Shown: one piece after another, positions 25,277 to 40,016 of the stretch
Numbering within the stretch: position 1 is the first letter of the stretch
Layout: each line of letters opens with the position of its first letter
Assembly (NCBI GenBank): GCA_964057225.1
Contig: OZ059895.1
Coordinates: 682,001-746,000 of the forward strand
Length of the DNA stretch: 64,000 nucleotides
Reading direction: 5' to 3'
DNA from: Auanema rhodensis
Lineage: Eukaryota; Nematoda; Chromadorea; Rhabditida; Rhabditidae
Program-made: the position numbers and the translations under genes
The notes under the pieces: model-generated
Told to the model about the DNA's origin: nothing
Databases searched by the model: none
The model's input: the letters and a program-made list of their open reading frames with translations, nothing else

Positions 25277-28200
25277 TGATGCATTAGTGTATGTTGAGTT
25301 TCCATGTACACTCAACATTGCTTCCAAAAACATTTTGACAAAAATTTTTTCGAAAAATTTCAAAATAATTTAGCAAAAAGTAGATGTTTTTAGATTCCAT
25401 TTTCCAAGGCAAAGACGATAGACAATGTTATTCAACGAAAAAATTAATTCTTCAGGGTGAAAATCGAGGATATAAGTGTGAACTTATATCAGTTGATATC
25501 TCGGTGCATTTTTAAGCTAGCGCAAATCTGATAACACAGATCGACGCAGCTTAAAAATCCGCATCGAATGCACTATACTACATTGAGAAACGCTTAATAT
25601 AAAAATTAGTTATGATCGTTTGAAAAATGCTGCATTAGTGTATGTTGAGTTTCCATGTACACTCAACATTGCTTCCAAAAACATTTTGACAAAAATGTTT
25701 TCGAAAAATTTCAAAATAATGAAGCAAAAAGTAGATGTTTTTAGATTCCATTTTTCAAGGCAAAGACGATAGACAATGTTATTCAACGAAAAAATTAATT
25801 CTTCAGGGTGAAAATCGAGGATATAAGTGTGAACTTATATCAGTTGATATCTCGGTGCATTTTTAAGTTAGCGCAAATCTGATAACACAGATCGACGCAG
25901 CTTAAAAATCCGCATCGAATGCACTATACTACATTGAGAAACGCTTAATATAAAAATTAGTTATGATCGTTTGAAAAATGCTGCATTAGTGTATGTTGAG
26001 TTTCCATGTACACTCAACATTGCTTCCAAAAACATTTTGACAAAAATTTTTTCGAAAAATTTCAAAATAATGAAGCAAAAAGTAGATGTTTTTAGATTCC
26101 ATTTTTCAAGGCAAAGACGATAGACAATGTTATTCAACGAAAAAATTAATTCTTCAGGGTGAAAATCGAGGATATAAGTGTGAACTTATATCAGTTGATA
26201 TCTCGGTGCATTTTTAAGCTAGCGCAAATCTGATAACACAGATCGACGCAGCTTAAAAATCCGCATCGAATGCACTATACTACATTGAGAAACGCTTAAT
26301 ATAAAAATTAGTTATGATCGTTTGAAAAATGCTGCATTAGTGTATGTTGAGTTTCCATGTACACTCAACATTGCTTCCAAAAACATTTTGACAAAAATTT
26401 TTTCGAAAAATTTCAAAATAATTTAGCAAAAAGTAGATGTTTTTAGATTCCATTTTTCAAGGCAAAGACGATAGACAATGTTATTCAACGAAAAAATTAA
26501 TTCTTCAGGGTGAAAATCGAGGATATAAGTGTGAACTTATATCAGTTGATATCTCGGTGCATTTTTAAGCTAGCGCAAATCTGATAACACAGATCGACGC
26601 AGCTTAAAAATCCGCATCGAATGCACTATACTACATTGAGAGAAGCTTAATACAAAAATTAGTTATGATCGTTTGAAAAATGATGCATTAGTGTATGTTG
26701 AGTTTCCATGTACACTCAACATTGCTTCCAAAAACATTTTGACAAAAATTTTTTCGAAAAATTTCAAAATAATGTAGCAAAAAGTAGATGTTTTTAGATT
26801 TCTTTTTTCAAGGCAAAGTCGATGGACAATGTTATTCAACGAAAAAATTAATTCTTCAGGGTGAAAATCGAGGATATAAGTGTGAACTTATATCAGTTGA
26901 TATCTCGGTGCATTTTTAAGTTAGCGCAAATCTGATAACAGAGATCGACGCAGCTTACAAATCCGCATCGAATGCACTATACTACATTGAGAAACGCTTA
27001 ATATAAAAATTAGTTATGATCGTTTGAAAAATGCTGCATTAGTGTATGTTGAGTTTCCATGTACACTCAACATTGCTTCCAAAAACATTTTGACAAAAAT
27101 TTTTTCGAAAAATTTCAAAATAATGTAGCAAAAAGTAGATGTTTTTAGATTCCTTTTTTCAAGGCAAAGACGATGGACAATGTTATTCAACGAAAAAATT
27201 AATTCTTCAGGGTGAAAATCGAGGATATAAGTGTGAACTTATATCAGTTGATATCTCGGTGCATTTTTAAGTTAGCGCAAATCTGATAACAGAGATCGAC
27301 GCAGCTTACAAATCCGCATCGAATGCACTATACTACATTGAGAAACGCTTAATATAAAAATTAGTTATGATCGTTTGAAAAATGCTGCATTAGTGTATGT
27401 TGAGTTTCCATGTACACTCAACATTGCTTCCAAAAACATTTTGACAAAAATTTTTTCGAAAAATTTCAAGATAATTTAGCAAAAAGTAGATGTTTTTAGA
27501 TTCCATTTTTCAAGGCAAAGACGATAGACAATGTTATTCAACGAAAAAATTAATTCTTCAGGGTGAAAATCGAGGATATAAGTGTGAACTTATATCAGTT
27601 GATATCTCGGTGCATTTTTAAGCTAGCGCAAATCTGATAACACAGATCGACGCAGCTTAAAAATCCGCATCGAATGCATCATACTACATTGAGAGAAGCT
27701 TAATACAAAAATTAGTTATGATCGTTTGAAAAATGATGCATTAGTGTATGTTGAGTTTCCATGTACACTCAACATTGCTTCCAAAAACATTTTGACAAAA
27801 ATTTTTTCGAAAAATTTCAAAATAATGTAGCAAAAAGTAGATGTTTTTAGATTCCTTTTTTCAAGGCAAAGACGATGGACAATGTTATTCAACGAAAAAA
27901 TTAATTCTTCAGGGTGAAAATCGAGGATATAAGTGTGAACTTATATCAGTTGATATCTCGGTGCATTTTTAAGTTAGCGCAAATCTGATAACAGAGATCG
28001 ACGCAGCTTACAAATCCGCATCGAATGCACTATACTACATTGAGAAACGCTTAATATAAAAATTAGTTATGATCGTTTGAAAAATGCTGCATTAGTGTAT
28101 GTTGAGTTTCCATGTACACTCAACATTGCTTCCAAAAACATTTTGACAAAAATTTTTTCGAAAAATTTCAAAATAATTTAGCAAAAAGTAGATGTTTTTA

Positions 28201-28786
28201 GATTCCATTTTTCAAGGCAAAGACGATAGACAATGTTATTCAACGAAAAAATTAATTCTTCAGGGTGAAAATCGAGGATATAAGTGTGAACTTATATCAG
28301 TTGATATCTCGGTGCATTTTTAAGCTAGCGCAAATCTGATAACACAGATCGACGCAGCTTAAAAATCCGCATCGAATGCACTATACTACATTGAGAAACG
28401 CTTAATATAAAAATTAGTTATGATCGTTTGAAAAATGCTGCATTAGTGTATGTTGAGTTTCCATGTACACTCAACATTGCTTCCAAAAACATTTTGACAA
28501 AAATTTTTTCGAAAAATTTCAAAATAATTTAGCAAAAAGTAGATGTTTTTAGATTCCATTTTTCAAGGCAAAGACGATAGACAATGTTATTCAACGAAAA
28601 AATTAATTCTTCAGGGTGAAAATCGAGGATATAAGTGTGAACTTATATCAGTTGATATCTCGGTGCATTTTTAAGCTAGCGCAAATCTGATAACACAGAT
28701 CGACGCAGCTTAAAAATCCGCATCGAATGCACTATACTACATTGAGAGAAGCTTAATACAAAAATTAGTTATGATCGTTTGAAAAA

Positions 28787-30190
28787 TGATGCATTAGTGT
28801 ATGTTGAGTTTCCATGTACACTCAACATTGCTTCCAAAAACATTTTGACAAAAATTTTTTCGAAAAATTTCAAAATAATGTAGCAAAAAGTAGATGTTTT
28901 TAGATTTCTTTTTTCAAGGCAAAGACGATGGACAATGTTATTCAACGAAAAAATTAATTCTTCAGGGTGAAAATCGAGGATATAAGTGTGAACTTATATC
29001 AGTTGATATCTCGGTGCATTTTTAAGTTAGCGCAAATCTGATAACAGAGATCGACGCAGCTTACAAATCCGCATCGAATGCACTATACTACATTGAGAAA
29101 CGCTTAATATAAAAATTAGTTATGATCGTTTGAAAAATGCTGCATTAGTGTATGTTGAGTTTCCATGTACACTCAACATTGCTTCCAAAAACATTTTGAC
29201 AAAAATTTTTTCGAAAAATTTCAAAATAATGTAGCAAAAAGTAGATGTTTTTAGATTCCTTTTTTCAAGGCAAAGACGATGGACAATGTTATTCAACGAA
29301 AAAATTAATTCTTCAGGGTGAAAATCGAGGATATAAGTGTGAACTTATATCAGTTGATATCTCGGTGCATTTTTAAGTTAGCGCAAATCTGATAACAGAG
29401 ATCGACGCAGCTTACAAATCCGCATCGAATGCACTATACTACATTGAGAAACGCTTAATATAAAAATTAGTTATGATCGTTTGAAAAATGCTGCATTAGT
29501 GTATGTTGAGTTTCCATGTACACTCAACATTGCTTCCAAAAACATTTTGACAAAAATTTTTTCGAAAAATTTCAAAATAATTTAGCAAAAAGTAGATGTT
29601 TTTAGATTCCATTTTTCAAGGCAAAGACGATAGACAATGTTATTCAACGAAAAAATTAATTCTTCAGGGTGAAAATCGAGGATATAAGTGTGAACTTATA
29701 TCAGTTGATATCTCGGTGCATTTTTAAGCTAGCGCAAATCTGATAACACAGATCGACGCAACTTAAAAATCCGCATCGAATGCACTATACTACATTGAGA
29801 AACGCTTAATATAAAAATTAGTTATGATCGTTTGAAAAATGCTGCATTAGTGTATGTTGAGTTTCCATGTACACTCAACATTGCTTCCAAAAACATTTTG
29901 ACAAAAATTTTTTCGAAAAATTTCAAAATAATTTAGCAAAAAGTAGATGTTTTTAGATTCCATTTTTCAAGGCAAAGACGATAGACAATGTTATTCAACG
30001 AAAAAATTAATTCTTCAGGGTGAAAATCGAGGATATAAGTGTGAACTTATATCAGTTGATATCTCGGTGCATTTTTAAGCTAGCGCAAATCTGATAACAC
30101 AGATCGACGCAGCTTAAAAATCCGCATCGAATGCACTATACTACATTGAGAGAAGCTTAATACAAAAATTAGTTATGATCGTTTGAAAAA
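28787..30190 (+). repeat. 1404-bp four-monomer higher-order unit, copy 1 (M83-M86)
   Basis: Order: GATTTCTTTTTT, TGCTGC with CCTTTTTT, TGCTGC with CCATTTTT, then TGCTGC with CCATTTTT and a HindIII end. The next 1404 bp repeat it. Differences seen are GCAACTT in M85 and GATTTCATTTTT in M90. Confidence 0.9.
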
Positions 30191-31594
30191 TGATGCATTA
30201 GTGTATGTTGAGTTTCCATGTACACTCAACATTGCTTCCAAAAACATTTTGACAAAAATTTTTTCGAAAAATTTCAAAATAATGTAGCAAAAAGTAGATG
30301 TTTTTAGATTTCTTTTTTCAAGGCAAAGACGATGGACAATGTTATTCAACGAAAAAATTAATTCTTCAGGGTGAAAATCGAGGATATAAGTGTGAACTTA
30401 TATCAGTTGATATCTCGGTGCATTTTTAAGTTAGCGCAAATCTGATAACAGAGATCGACGCAGCTTACAAATCCGCATCGAATGCACTATACTACATTGA
30501 GAAACGCTTAATATAAAAATTAGTTATGATCGTTTGAAAAATGCTGCATTAGTGTATGTTGAGTTTCCATGTACACTCAACATTGCTTCCAAAAACATTT
30601 TGACAAAAATTTTTTCGAAAAATTTCAAAATAATGTAGCAAAAAGTAGATGTTTTTAGATTCCTTTTTTCAAGGCAAAGACGATGGACAATGTTATTCAA
30701 CGAAAAAATTAATTCTTCAGGGTGAAAATCGAGGATATAAGTGTGAACTTATATCAGTTGATATCTCGGTGCATTTTTAAGTTAGCGCAAATCTGATAAC
30801 AGAGATCGACGCAGCTTACAAATCCGCATCGAATGCACTATACTACATTGAGAAACGCTTAATATAAAAATTAGTTATGATCGTTTGAAAAATGCTGCAT
30901 TAGTGTATGTTGAGTTTCCATGTACACTCAACATTGCTTCCAAAAACATTTTGACAAAAATTTTTTCGAAAAATTTCAAAATAATTTAGCAAAAAGTAGA
31001 TGTTTTTAGATTCCATTTTTCAAGGCAAAGACGATAGACAATGTTATTCAACGAAAAAATTAATTCTTCAGGGTGAAAATCGAGGATATAAGTGTGAACT
31101 TATATCAGTTGATATCTCGGTGCATTTTTAAGCTAGCGCAAATCTGATAACACAGATCGACGCAGCTTAAAAATCCGCATCGAATGCACTATACTACATT
31201 GAGAAACGCTTAATATAAAAATTAGTTATGATCGTTTGAAAAATGCTGCATTAGTGTATGTTGAGTTTCCATGTACACTCAACATTGCTTCCAAAAACAT
31301 TTTGACAAAAATTTTTTCGAAAAATTTCAAAATAATTTAGCAAAAAGTAGATGTTTTTAGATTTCATTTTTCAAGGCAAAGACGATAGACAATGTTATTC
31401 AACGAAAAAATTAATTCTTCAGGGTGAAAATCGAGGATATAAGTGTGAACTTATATCAGTTGATATCTCGGTGCATTTTTAAGCTAGCGCAAATCTGATA
31501 ACACAGATCGACGCAGCTTAAAAATCCGCATCGAATGCACTATACTACATTGAGAGAAGCTTAATACAAAAATTAGTTATGATCGTTTGAAAAA
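30191..31594 (+). repeat. 1404-bp four-monomer higher-order unit, copy 2 (M87-M90)
   Basis: Immediate second copy. The following units shrink to two (M91-M92) and three (M93-M95) monomers between HindIII sites. Confidence 0.9.
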
Positions 31595-33700
31595 TGATGC
31601 ATTAGTGTATGTTGAGTTTCCATGTACACTCAACATTGCTTCCAAAAACATTTTGACAAAAATTTTTTCGAAAAATTTCAAAATAATTTAGCAAAAAGTA
31701 GATGTTTTTAGATTTCTTTTTTCAAGGCAAAGACGATGGACAATGTTATTCAACGAAAAAATTAATTCTTCAGGGTGAAAATCGAGGATATAAGTGTGAA
31801 CTTATATCAGTTGATATCTCGGTGCATTTTTAAGTTAGCGCAAATCTGATAACAGAGATCGACGCAGCTTACAAATCCGCATCGAATGCACTATACTACA
31901 TTGAGAAACGCTTAATATAAAAATTAGTTATGATCGTTTGAAAAATGCTGCATTAGTGTATGTTGAGTTTCCATGTACACTCAACATTGCTTCCAAAAAC
32001 ATTTTGACAAAAATTTTTTCGAAAAATTTCAAAATAATTTAGCAAAAAGTAGATGTTTTTAGATTCCATTTTTCAAGGCAAAGACGATAGACAATGTTAT
32101 TCAACGAAAAAATTAATTCTTCAGGGTGAAAATCGAGGATATAAGTGTGAACTTATATCAGTTGATATCTCGGTGCATTTTTAAGCTAGCGCAAATCTGA
32201 TAACACAGATCGACGCAGCTTAAAAATCCGCATCGAATGCACTATACTACATTGAGAGAAGCTTAATACAAAAATTAGTTATGATCGTTTGAAAAATGAT
32301 GCATTAGTGTATGTTGAGTTTCCATGTACACTCAACATTGCTTCCAAAAACATTTTGACAAAAATTTTTTCGAAAAATTTCAAAATAATGTAGCAAAAAG
32401 TAGATGTTTTTAGATTTCTTTTTTCAAGGCAAAGACGATGGACAATGTTATTCAACGAAAAAATTAATTCTTCAGGGTGAAAATCGAGGATATAAGTGTG
32501 AACTTATATCAGTTGATATCTCGGTGCATTTTTAAGTTAGCGCAAATCTGATAACAGAGATCGACGCAGCTTACAAATCCGCATCGAATGCACTATACTA
32601 CATTGAGAAACGCTTAATATAAAAATTAGTTATGATCGTTTGAAAAATGCTGCATTAGTGTATGTTGAGTTTCCATGTACACTCAACATTGCTTCCAAAA
32701 ACATTTTGACAAAAATTTTTTCGAAAAATTTCAAAATAATTTAGCAAAAAGTAGATGTTTTTAGATTCCATTTTTCAAGGCAAAGACGATAGACAATGTT
32801 ATTCAACGAAAAAATTAATTCTTCAGGGTGAAAATCGAGGATATAAGTGTGAACTTATATCAGTTGATATCTCGGTGCATTTTTAAGCTAGCGCAAATCT
32901 GATAACACAGATCGACGCAGCTTAAAAATCCGCATCGAATGCACTATACTACATTGAGAAACGCTTAATATAAAAATTAGTTATGATCGTTTGAAAAATG
33001 ATGCATTAGTGTATGTTGAGTTTCCATGTACACTCAACATTGCTTCCAAAAACATTTTGACAAAAATTTTTTCGAAAAATTTCAAAATAATTTAGCAAAA
33101 AGTAGATGTTTTTAGATTCCATTTTCCAAGGCAAAGACGATAGACAATGTTATTCAACGAAAAAATTAATTCTTCAGGGTGAAAATCGAGGATATAAGTG
33201 TGAACTTATATCAGTTGATATCTCGGTGCATTTTTAAGCTAGCGCAAATCTGATAACACAGATCGACGCAGCTTAAAAATCCGCATCGAATGCACTATAC
33301 TACATTGAGAGAAGCTTAATACAAAAATTAGTTATGATCGTTTGAAAAATGATGCATTAGTGTATGTTGAGTTTCCATGTACACTCAACATTGCTTCCAA
33401 AAACATTTTGACAAAAATTTTTTCGAAAAATTTCAAAATAATTTAGCAAAAAGTAGATGTTTTTAGATTCCTTTTTTCAAGGCAAAGACGATGAACAATG
33501 TTATTCAACGAAAAAATTATTTCTTCAGGGTGAAAATCGAGGATATAAGTGTGAACTTGTATCAGTTGATATCTCGGTGCATTTTTAAGCTAGCGTAAAT
33601 CTGATAACACAGATCGACGCAGCTTAAAAATCCGCATCGAATGCACTATACTACATTGAAAAACGCTTGATACAAAAATTAGTTATGATCGTTTGAAAAA

Positions 33701-34050
33701 TGATGCATTAGTGTATGTTGAGTTTCCATGTACACTCAACATTGCTTCCAAAAACATTTTGCCAAAAGTTTTTCGAAAAATTTCAAAATAATTTAGCAAA
33801 AAGTAGATGTTTTTAGATTCGATTTTTCAAGGCAAAGACGATGGACAATGTTATTCAACAAAAAAATTAATTCTCCAGGATGAAAATCGAGGATATAAGT
33901 GTGAACTTATATCAGTTGATATCTCGGTGCATTTTTAAGCTAGCGCAAATCTGATAACACAGATCGACGCAGCTTAAAAATCCGCATCGAATGCACTATA
34001 CTACATTGAAAAACGCTTAATACAAAAATTAGTTATGATCGTTTGAAAAA
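33701..34050 (+). repeat. 350-bp monomer M97
   Basis: GCCAAAAGTTTTTCG replaces GACAAAAATTTTTTCG, one base shorter. Also GATTCGATTTTT and CTCCAGGATG. Confidence 0.9.
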
Positions 34051-34752
34051 TGATGCATTAGTGTATGTTGAGTTTCCATGTACACTCAACATTGCTTCCA
34101 AAAACATTTTGACAAAAATTTTTTCGAAAAATTTCAAAATAATTTAACAAAAAGTAGATGTTTTTAGATTTCATTTTTCAAGGCAAAGACGATAGACAAT
34201 GTTATTCAACGAAAAAATTAATTCTTCAGGGTGAAAATCGAGGATATAAGTGTGAACTTATATCAGTTGATATCTCGGTGCATTTTTAAGCTAGCGCAAA
34301 TCTGATAACACAGATCGACGCAGCTTAAAAATCCGCATCGAATGCACTATACTACATTGAGAGAAGCTTAATACAAAAATTAGTTATGATCGTTTGAAAA
34401 ATGATGCATTAGTGTATGTTGAGTTTCCATGTACACTCAACATTGCTTCCAAAAACATTTTGACAAAAATTTTTTCGAAAAATTTCAAAATAATTTAGCA
34501 AAAAGTAGATGTTTTTAGATTCCTTTTTTCAAGGCAAAGACGATGGACAATGTTATTCAACGAAAAAATTAATTCTTCAGGGTGAAAATCGAGGATATAA
34601 GTGTGAACTTATATCAGGTGATATCTCGGTGCATTTTTAAGTTAGCGCAAATCTGATAACAGAGATCGACGCAGCTTACAAATCCGCATCGAATGCACTA
34701 TACTACATTGAGAAACGCTTAATATAAAAATTAGTTATGATCGTTTGAAAAA

Positions 34753-36506
34753 TGCTGCATTAGTGTATGTTGAGTTTCCATGTACACTCAACATTGCTTC
34801 CAAAAACATTTTGACAAAAATTTTTTCGAAAAATTTCAAAATAATGTAGCAAAAAGTAGATGTTTTTAGATTTCTTTTTTCAAGGCAAAGACGATGGACA
34901 ATGTTATTCAACGAAAAAATTAATTCTTCAGGGTGAAAATCGAGGATATAAGTGTGAACTTATATCAGTTGATATCTCGGTGCATTTTTAAGTTAGCGCA
35001 AATCTGATAACAGAGATCGACGCAGCTTACAAATCCGCATCGAATGCACTATACTACATTGAGAAACGCTTAATATAAAAATTAGTTATGATCGTTTGAA
35101 AAATGCTGCATTAGTGTATGTTGAGTTTCCATGTACACTCAACATTGCTTCCAAAAACATTTTGACAAAAATTTTTTCGAAAAATTTCAAAATAATTTAG
35201 CAAAAAGTAGATGTTTTTAGATTCCATTTTTCAAGGCAAAGACGATAGACAATGTTATTCAACGAAAAAATTAATTCTTCAGGGTGAAAATCGAGGATAT
35301 AAGTGTGAACTTATATCAGTTGATATCTCGGTGCATTTTTAAGCTAGCGCAAATCTGATAACACAGATCGACGCAGCTTAAAAATCCGCATCGAATGCAC
35401 TATACTACATTGAGAAACGCTTAATATAAAAATTAGTTATGATCGTTTGAAAAATGATGCTTTAGTGTATGTTGAGTTTCCATGTACACTCAACATTGCT
35501 TCCAAAAACATTTTGACAAAAATTTTTTCGAAAAATTTCAAAATAATTTAGCAAAAAGTAGATGTTTTTAGATTCCTTTTTTCAAGGCAAAGACGATGGA
35601 CAATGTTATTCAACGAAAAAAATATTTCTTCAGGGTGAAAATCGAGGATATAAGTGTGAACTTGTATCAGTTGATATCTCGGTGCATTTTTAAGCTAGCG
35701 TAAATCTGATAACACAGATCGACGCAGCTTAAAAATCCGCATCGAATGCACTATACTACATTGAAAAACGCTTGATACAAAAATTAGTTATGATCGTTTG
35801 AAAAATGATGCATTAGTGTATGTTGAGTTTCCATGTACACTCAACATTGCTTCCAAAAACATTTTGCCAAAAGTTTTTCGAAAAATTTCAAAATAATTTA
35901 GCAAAAAGTAGATGTTTTTAGATTCGATTTTTCAAGGCAAAGACGATGGACAATGTTATTCAACAAAAAAATTAATTCTCCAGGATGAAAATCGAGGATA
36001 TAAGTGTGAACTTATATCAGTTGATATCTCGGTGCATTTTTAAGCTAGCGCAAATCTGATAACACAGATCGACGCAGCTTAAAAATCCGCATCGAATACA
36101 CTATACTACATTGAAAAACGCTTAATACAAAAATTAGTTATGATCGTTTGAAAAATGATGCATTAGTGTATGTTGAGTTTCCATGTACACTCAACATTGC
36201 TTCCAAAAACATTTTGACAAAAATTTTTTCAAAAAATTTCAAAATAATTTAGCAAAAAGTAGATGTTTTTAGATTCCTTTTTTCAAGGCAAAGACGATGG
36301 ACAATGTTATTCAACGAAAAAATTAATTCTTCAGGGTGAAAATCGAGGATATAAGTGTGAACTTATATCAGTTGATGTCTCGGTGCATTTTTAAGTTAGC
36401 GCAAATCTGATAACACAGATCGACGCAGCTTAAAAATCCGCATCGAATGCACTATACTACATTGAGAAACGCTTGATACAAAAATTAGTTATGATCGTTT
36501 GAAAAA
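34753..36506 (+). repeat. Five-monomer block, copy 1 (M100-M104)
   Basis: Matches 37209-38962 (M107-M111) at an offset of 2456 bp, which is seven monomers minus one base because a 350-bp monomer lies between. Both contain the GCCAAAAG cassette. M102 starts TGATGCTTTAG, unlike its partner. Confidence 0.88.
35806..36155 (+). repeat. 350-bp monomer M103
   Basis: Same one-base loss as M97, with GAATACAC near the 3' end, which M97 lacks. Confidence 0.9.
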
Positions 36507-37208
36507 TGATGCATTAGTGTATGTTGAGTTTCCATGTACACTCAACATTGCTTACAAAAACATTTTGACAAAAATTTTTTCAAAAAATTTCAAAATAATT
36601 TAGCAAAAAGTAGATGTTTTTAGATTCCTTTTTTCAAGGCAAAGACGATGGACAATGTTATTCAACGAAAAAATTAATTCTTCAGGGTGAAAATCAAGGA
36701 TATAAGTGTGAACTTATATCAGTTGATGTCTCGGTGCATTTTTAAGTTAGCGCAAATCTGATAACACAGATCGACGCAGCTTAAAAATCCGCATCGAATG
36801 CACTATACTACATTGAGAAACGCTTGATACAAAAATTAGTTATGATCGTTTGAAAAATGATGCATTAGTGTATGTTGAGTTTCCATGTACACTCAACATT
36901 GCTTCCAAAAACATTTTGACAAAAATTTTTTCGAAAAATTTCAAAATAATGTAGCAAAAAGTAGATGTTTTTAGATTTCTTTTTTCAAGGCAAAGACGAT
37001 GGACAATGTTATTCAACGAAAAAATTAATTCTTCAGGGTGAAAATCGAGGATATAAGTGTGAACTTATATCAGTTGATATCTCGGTGCATTTTTAAGTTA
37101 GCGCAAATCTGATAACAGAGATCGACGCAGCTTACAAATCCGCATCGAATGCACTATACTACATTGAGAAACGCTTAATATAAAAATTAGTTATGATCGT
37201 TTGAAAAA

Positions 37209-38962
37209 TGCTGCATTAGTGTATGTTGAGTTTCCATGTACACTCAACATTGCTTCCAAAAACATTTTGACAAAAATTTTTTCGAAAAATTTCAAAATAA
37301 TGTAGCAAAAAGTAGATGTTTTTAGATTTCTTTTTTCAAGGCAAAGACGATGGACAATGTTATTCAACGAAAAAATTAATTCTTCAGGGTGAAAATCGAG
37401 GATATAAGTGTGAACTTATATCAGTTGATATCTCGGTGCATTTTTAAGTTAGCGCAAATCTGATAACAGAGATCGACGCAGCTTACAAATCCGCATCGAA
37501 TGCACTATACTACATTGAGAAACGCTTAATATAAAAATTAGTTATGATCGTTTGAAAAATGCTGCATTAGTGTATGTTGAGTTTCCATGTACACTCAACA
37601 TTGCTTCCAAAAACATTTTGACAAAAATTTTTTCGAAAAATTTCAAAATAATTTAGCAAAAAGTAGATGTTTTTAGATTCCATTTTTCAAGGCAAAGACG
37701 ATAGACAATGTTATTCAACGAAAAAATTAATTCTTCAGGGTGAAAATCGAGGATATAAGTGTGAACTTATATCAGTTGATATCTCGGTGCATTTTTAAGC
37801 TAGCGCAAATCTGATAACACAGATCGACGCAGCTTAAAAATCCGCATCGAATGCACTATACTACATTGAGAAACGCTTAATATAAAAATTAGTTATGATC
37901 GTTTGAAAAATGATGCATTAGTGTATGTTGAGTTTCCATGTACACTCAACATTGCTTCCAAAAACATTTTGACAAAAATTTTTTCGAAAAATTTCAAAAT
38001 AATTTAGCAAAAAGTAGATGTTTTTAGATTCCTTTTTTCAAGGCAAAGACGATGGACAATGTTATTCAACGAAAAAAATATTTCTTCAGGGTGAAAATCG
38101 AGGATATAAGTGTGAACTTGTATCAGTTGATATCTCGGTGCATTTTTAAGCTAGCGTAAATCTGATAACACAGATCGACGCAGCTTAAAAATCCGCATCG
38201 AATGCACTATACTACATTGAAAAACGCTTGATACAAAAATTAGTTATGATCGTTTGAAAAATGATGCATTAGTGTATGTTGAGTTTCCATGTACACTCAA
38301 CATTGCTTCCAAAAACATTTTGCCAAAAGTTTTTCGAAAAATTTCAAAATAATTTAGCAAAAAGTAGATGTTTTTAGATTCGATTTTTCAAGGCAAAGAC
38401 GATGGACAATGTTATTCAACAAAAAAATTAATTCTCCAGGATGAAAATCGAGGATATAAGTGTGAACTTATATCAGTTGATATCTCGGTGCATTTTTAAG
38501 CTAGCGCAAATCTGATAACACAGATCGACGCAGCTTAAAAATCCGCATCGAATACACTATACTACATTGAAAAACGCTTAATACAAAAATTAGTTATGAT
38601 CGTTTGAAAAATGATGCATTAGTGTATGTTGAGTTTCCATGTACACTCAACATTGCTTCCAAAAACATTTTGACAAAAATTTTTTCAAAAAATTTCAAAA
38701 TAATTTAGCAAAAAGTAGATGTTTTTAGATTCCTTTTTTCAAGGCAAAGACGATGGACAATGTTATTCAACGAAAAAATTAATTCTTCAGGGTGAAAATC
38801 GAGGATATAAGTGTGAACTTATATCAGTTGATGTCTCGGTGCATTTTTAAGTTAGCGCAAATCTGATAACACAGATCGACGCAGCTTAAAAATCCGCATC
38901 GAATGCACTATACTACATTGAGAAACGCTTGATACAAAAATTAGTTATGATCGTTTGAAAAA
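37209..38962 (+). repeat. Five-monomer block, copy 2 (M107-M111)
   Basis: Partner of M100-M104. Shared private markers are AAATATTTCTTC, GAATACAC and GATGTCTCGG. Confidence 0.88.
38262..38611 (+). repeat. 350-bp monomer M110
   Basis: Copy of M103 seven monomers downstream. Confidence 0.9.
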
Positions 38963-39664
38963 TGATGCATTAGTGTATGTTGAGTTTCCATGTACACTCA
39001 ACATTGCTTCCAAAAACATTTTGACAAAAATTTTTTCGAAAAATTTCAAAATAATGTAGCAAAAAGTAGATGTTTTTAGATTCCTTTTTTCAAGGCGAAG
39101 ACGATGGACAAAGTTATTCAACAAAAAAATTGATTCTTCAGGGTGAAAATCGAGGATATAAGTGTGAACTTATATCAGTTGATATCTCGGTGCATTTTTA
39201 AGTTAGCGCAAATCTGATAACACAGATCGACGCAGCTTACAAATCCGCATCGAATGCACTATACTACATTGAGAAACGCTAAATACAAAAATTAGTTATG
39301 ATCGTTTGAAAAATGATGCATTAGTGTATGTTGAGTTTCCATGTACACTCAACATTGCTTCCAAAAACATTTTGACAAAAATTTTTTCGAAAAATTTCAA
39401 AATAATGTAGCAAAAAGTAGATGTTTTTAGATTCCTTATTTCAAGGCAAAAACGATAGACAATGTTATTCAACGAAAAAATTAATTCTTCAGTGTGAAAA
39501 TCGAGGATATAAGTGTGAACTTATATCAGTTGATATCTCGGTGCATTTTTAAGCTAGCGCAAATCTGATAACACAGATCGACGCAGCTTAAAAATCCGCA
39601 TCGAATGCACTATACTACATTGAGAAACGCTTGATACAAAAATTAGTTATGATCGTTTGAAAAA

Positions 39665-40016
39665 TGATGCATTAGTGTATGTTGAGTTTCCATGTACACT
39701 CAACATTGCTTCCAAAAACATTTTGACAAAAATTTTTTCGAAAAATTTCAAAAAAATGTAGCAAAAAGTAGATGTTTTTAGATTCCTTTTTTCAAGGCGA
39801 AGACGATGGACAAAGTTATTCAACGAAAAAAATTGATTCTTCAGGGTGAAAATCGAGGATATAAGTGTGAACTTATATCAGTTGATATCTCGGTGCATTT
39901 TTAAGTTAGCGCAAATCTGATAACAGAGATCGACGCAGCTTACAAATCCGCATCGAATGCACTATACTACATTAAGAAACGCTTAATATAAAAATTAGTT
40001 ATGATCGTTTGAAAAA
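39665..40016 (+). repeat. 352-bp monomer M114
   Basis: One extra A in CGAAAAAAATTG. Also CAAAAAAATGTAG, ACAGAG and ATTAAGAAAC. It is preceded by a GCAAAAACGATAG monomer, as are M128 and M133. Confidence 0.88.

Larger units (their letters stand above)
18604..25627 (+). repeat. Array domain 2 (M54-M73): CCATTTTCC and +2 subtypes
   Basis: Begins with a 353-bp monomer, repeated once four units later. The CCATTTTCC with GATAGAC subtype (M57, M61, M64, M68, M70, M73) alternates with gtag or ttag forms that carry GCGAAG or TTATTTCTTC. M62 and M71 carry the ACTTGTATC hairpin variant and GCGTAAATC. M64 holds the first HindIII site (22431). M66 is the first monomer with TGCTGC in place of TGATGC. No gene is present. 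Confidence 0.88.
25628..33349 (+). repeat. Array domain 3 (M74-M95): NsiI-less, HindIII-marked higher-order units
   Basis: Most monomers start TGCTGCATT, which removes the NsiI site. A subset ends GAGAGAAGCTTAATAC, which creates a HindIII site. HindIII sites lie at 26643, 27696, 28749, 30153, 31557, 32259 and 33312, so the units between sites are 3, 3, 4, 4, 2 and 3 monomers long. Within each unit the order is a GATTTCTTTTTT or CCTTTTTT monomer with ACAGAG, then CCATTTTT monomers with GATAGAC, closing with the HindIII form. No gene is present. Confidence 0.9.
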
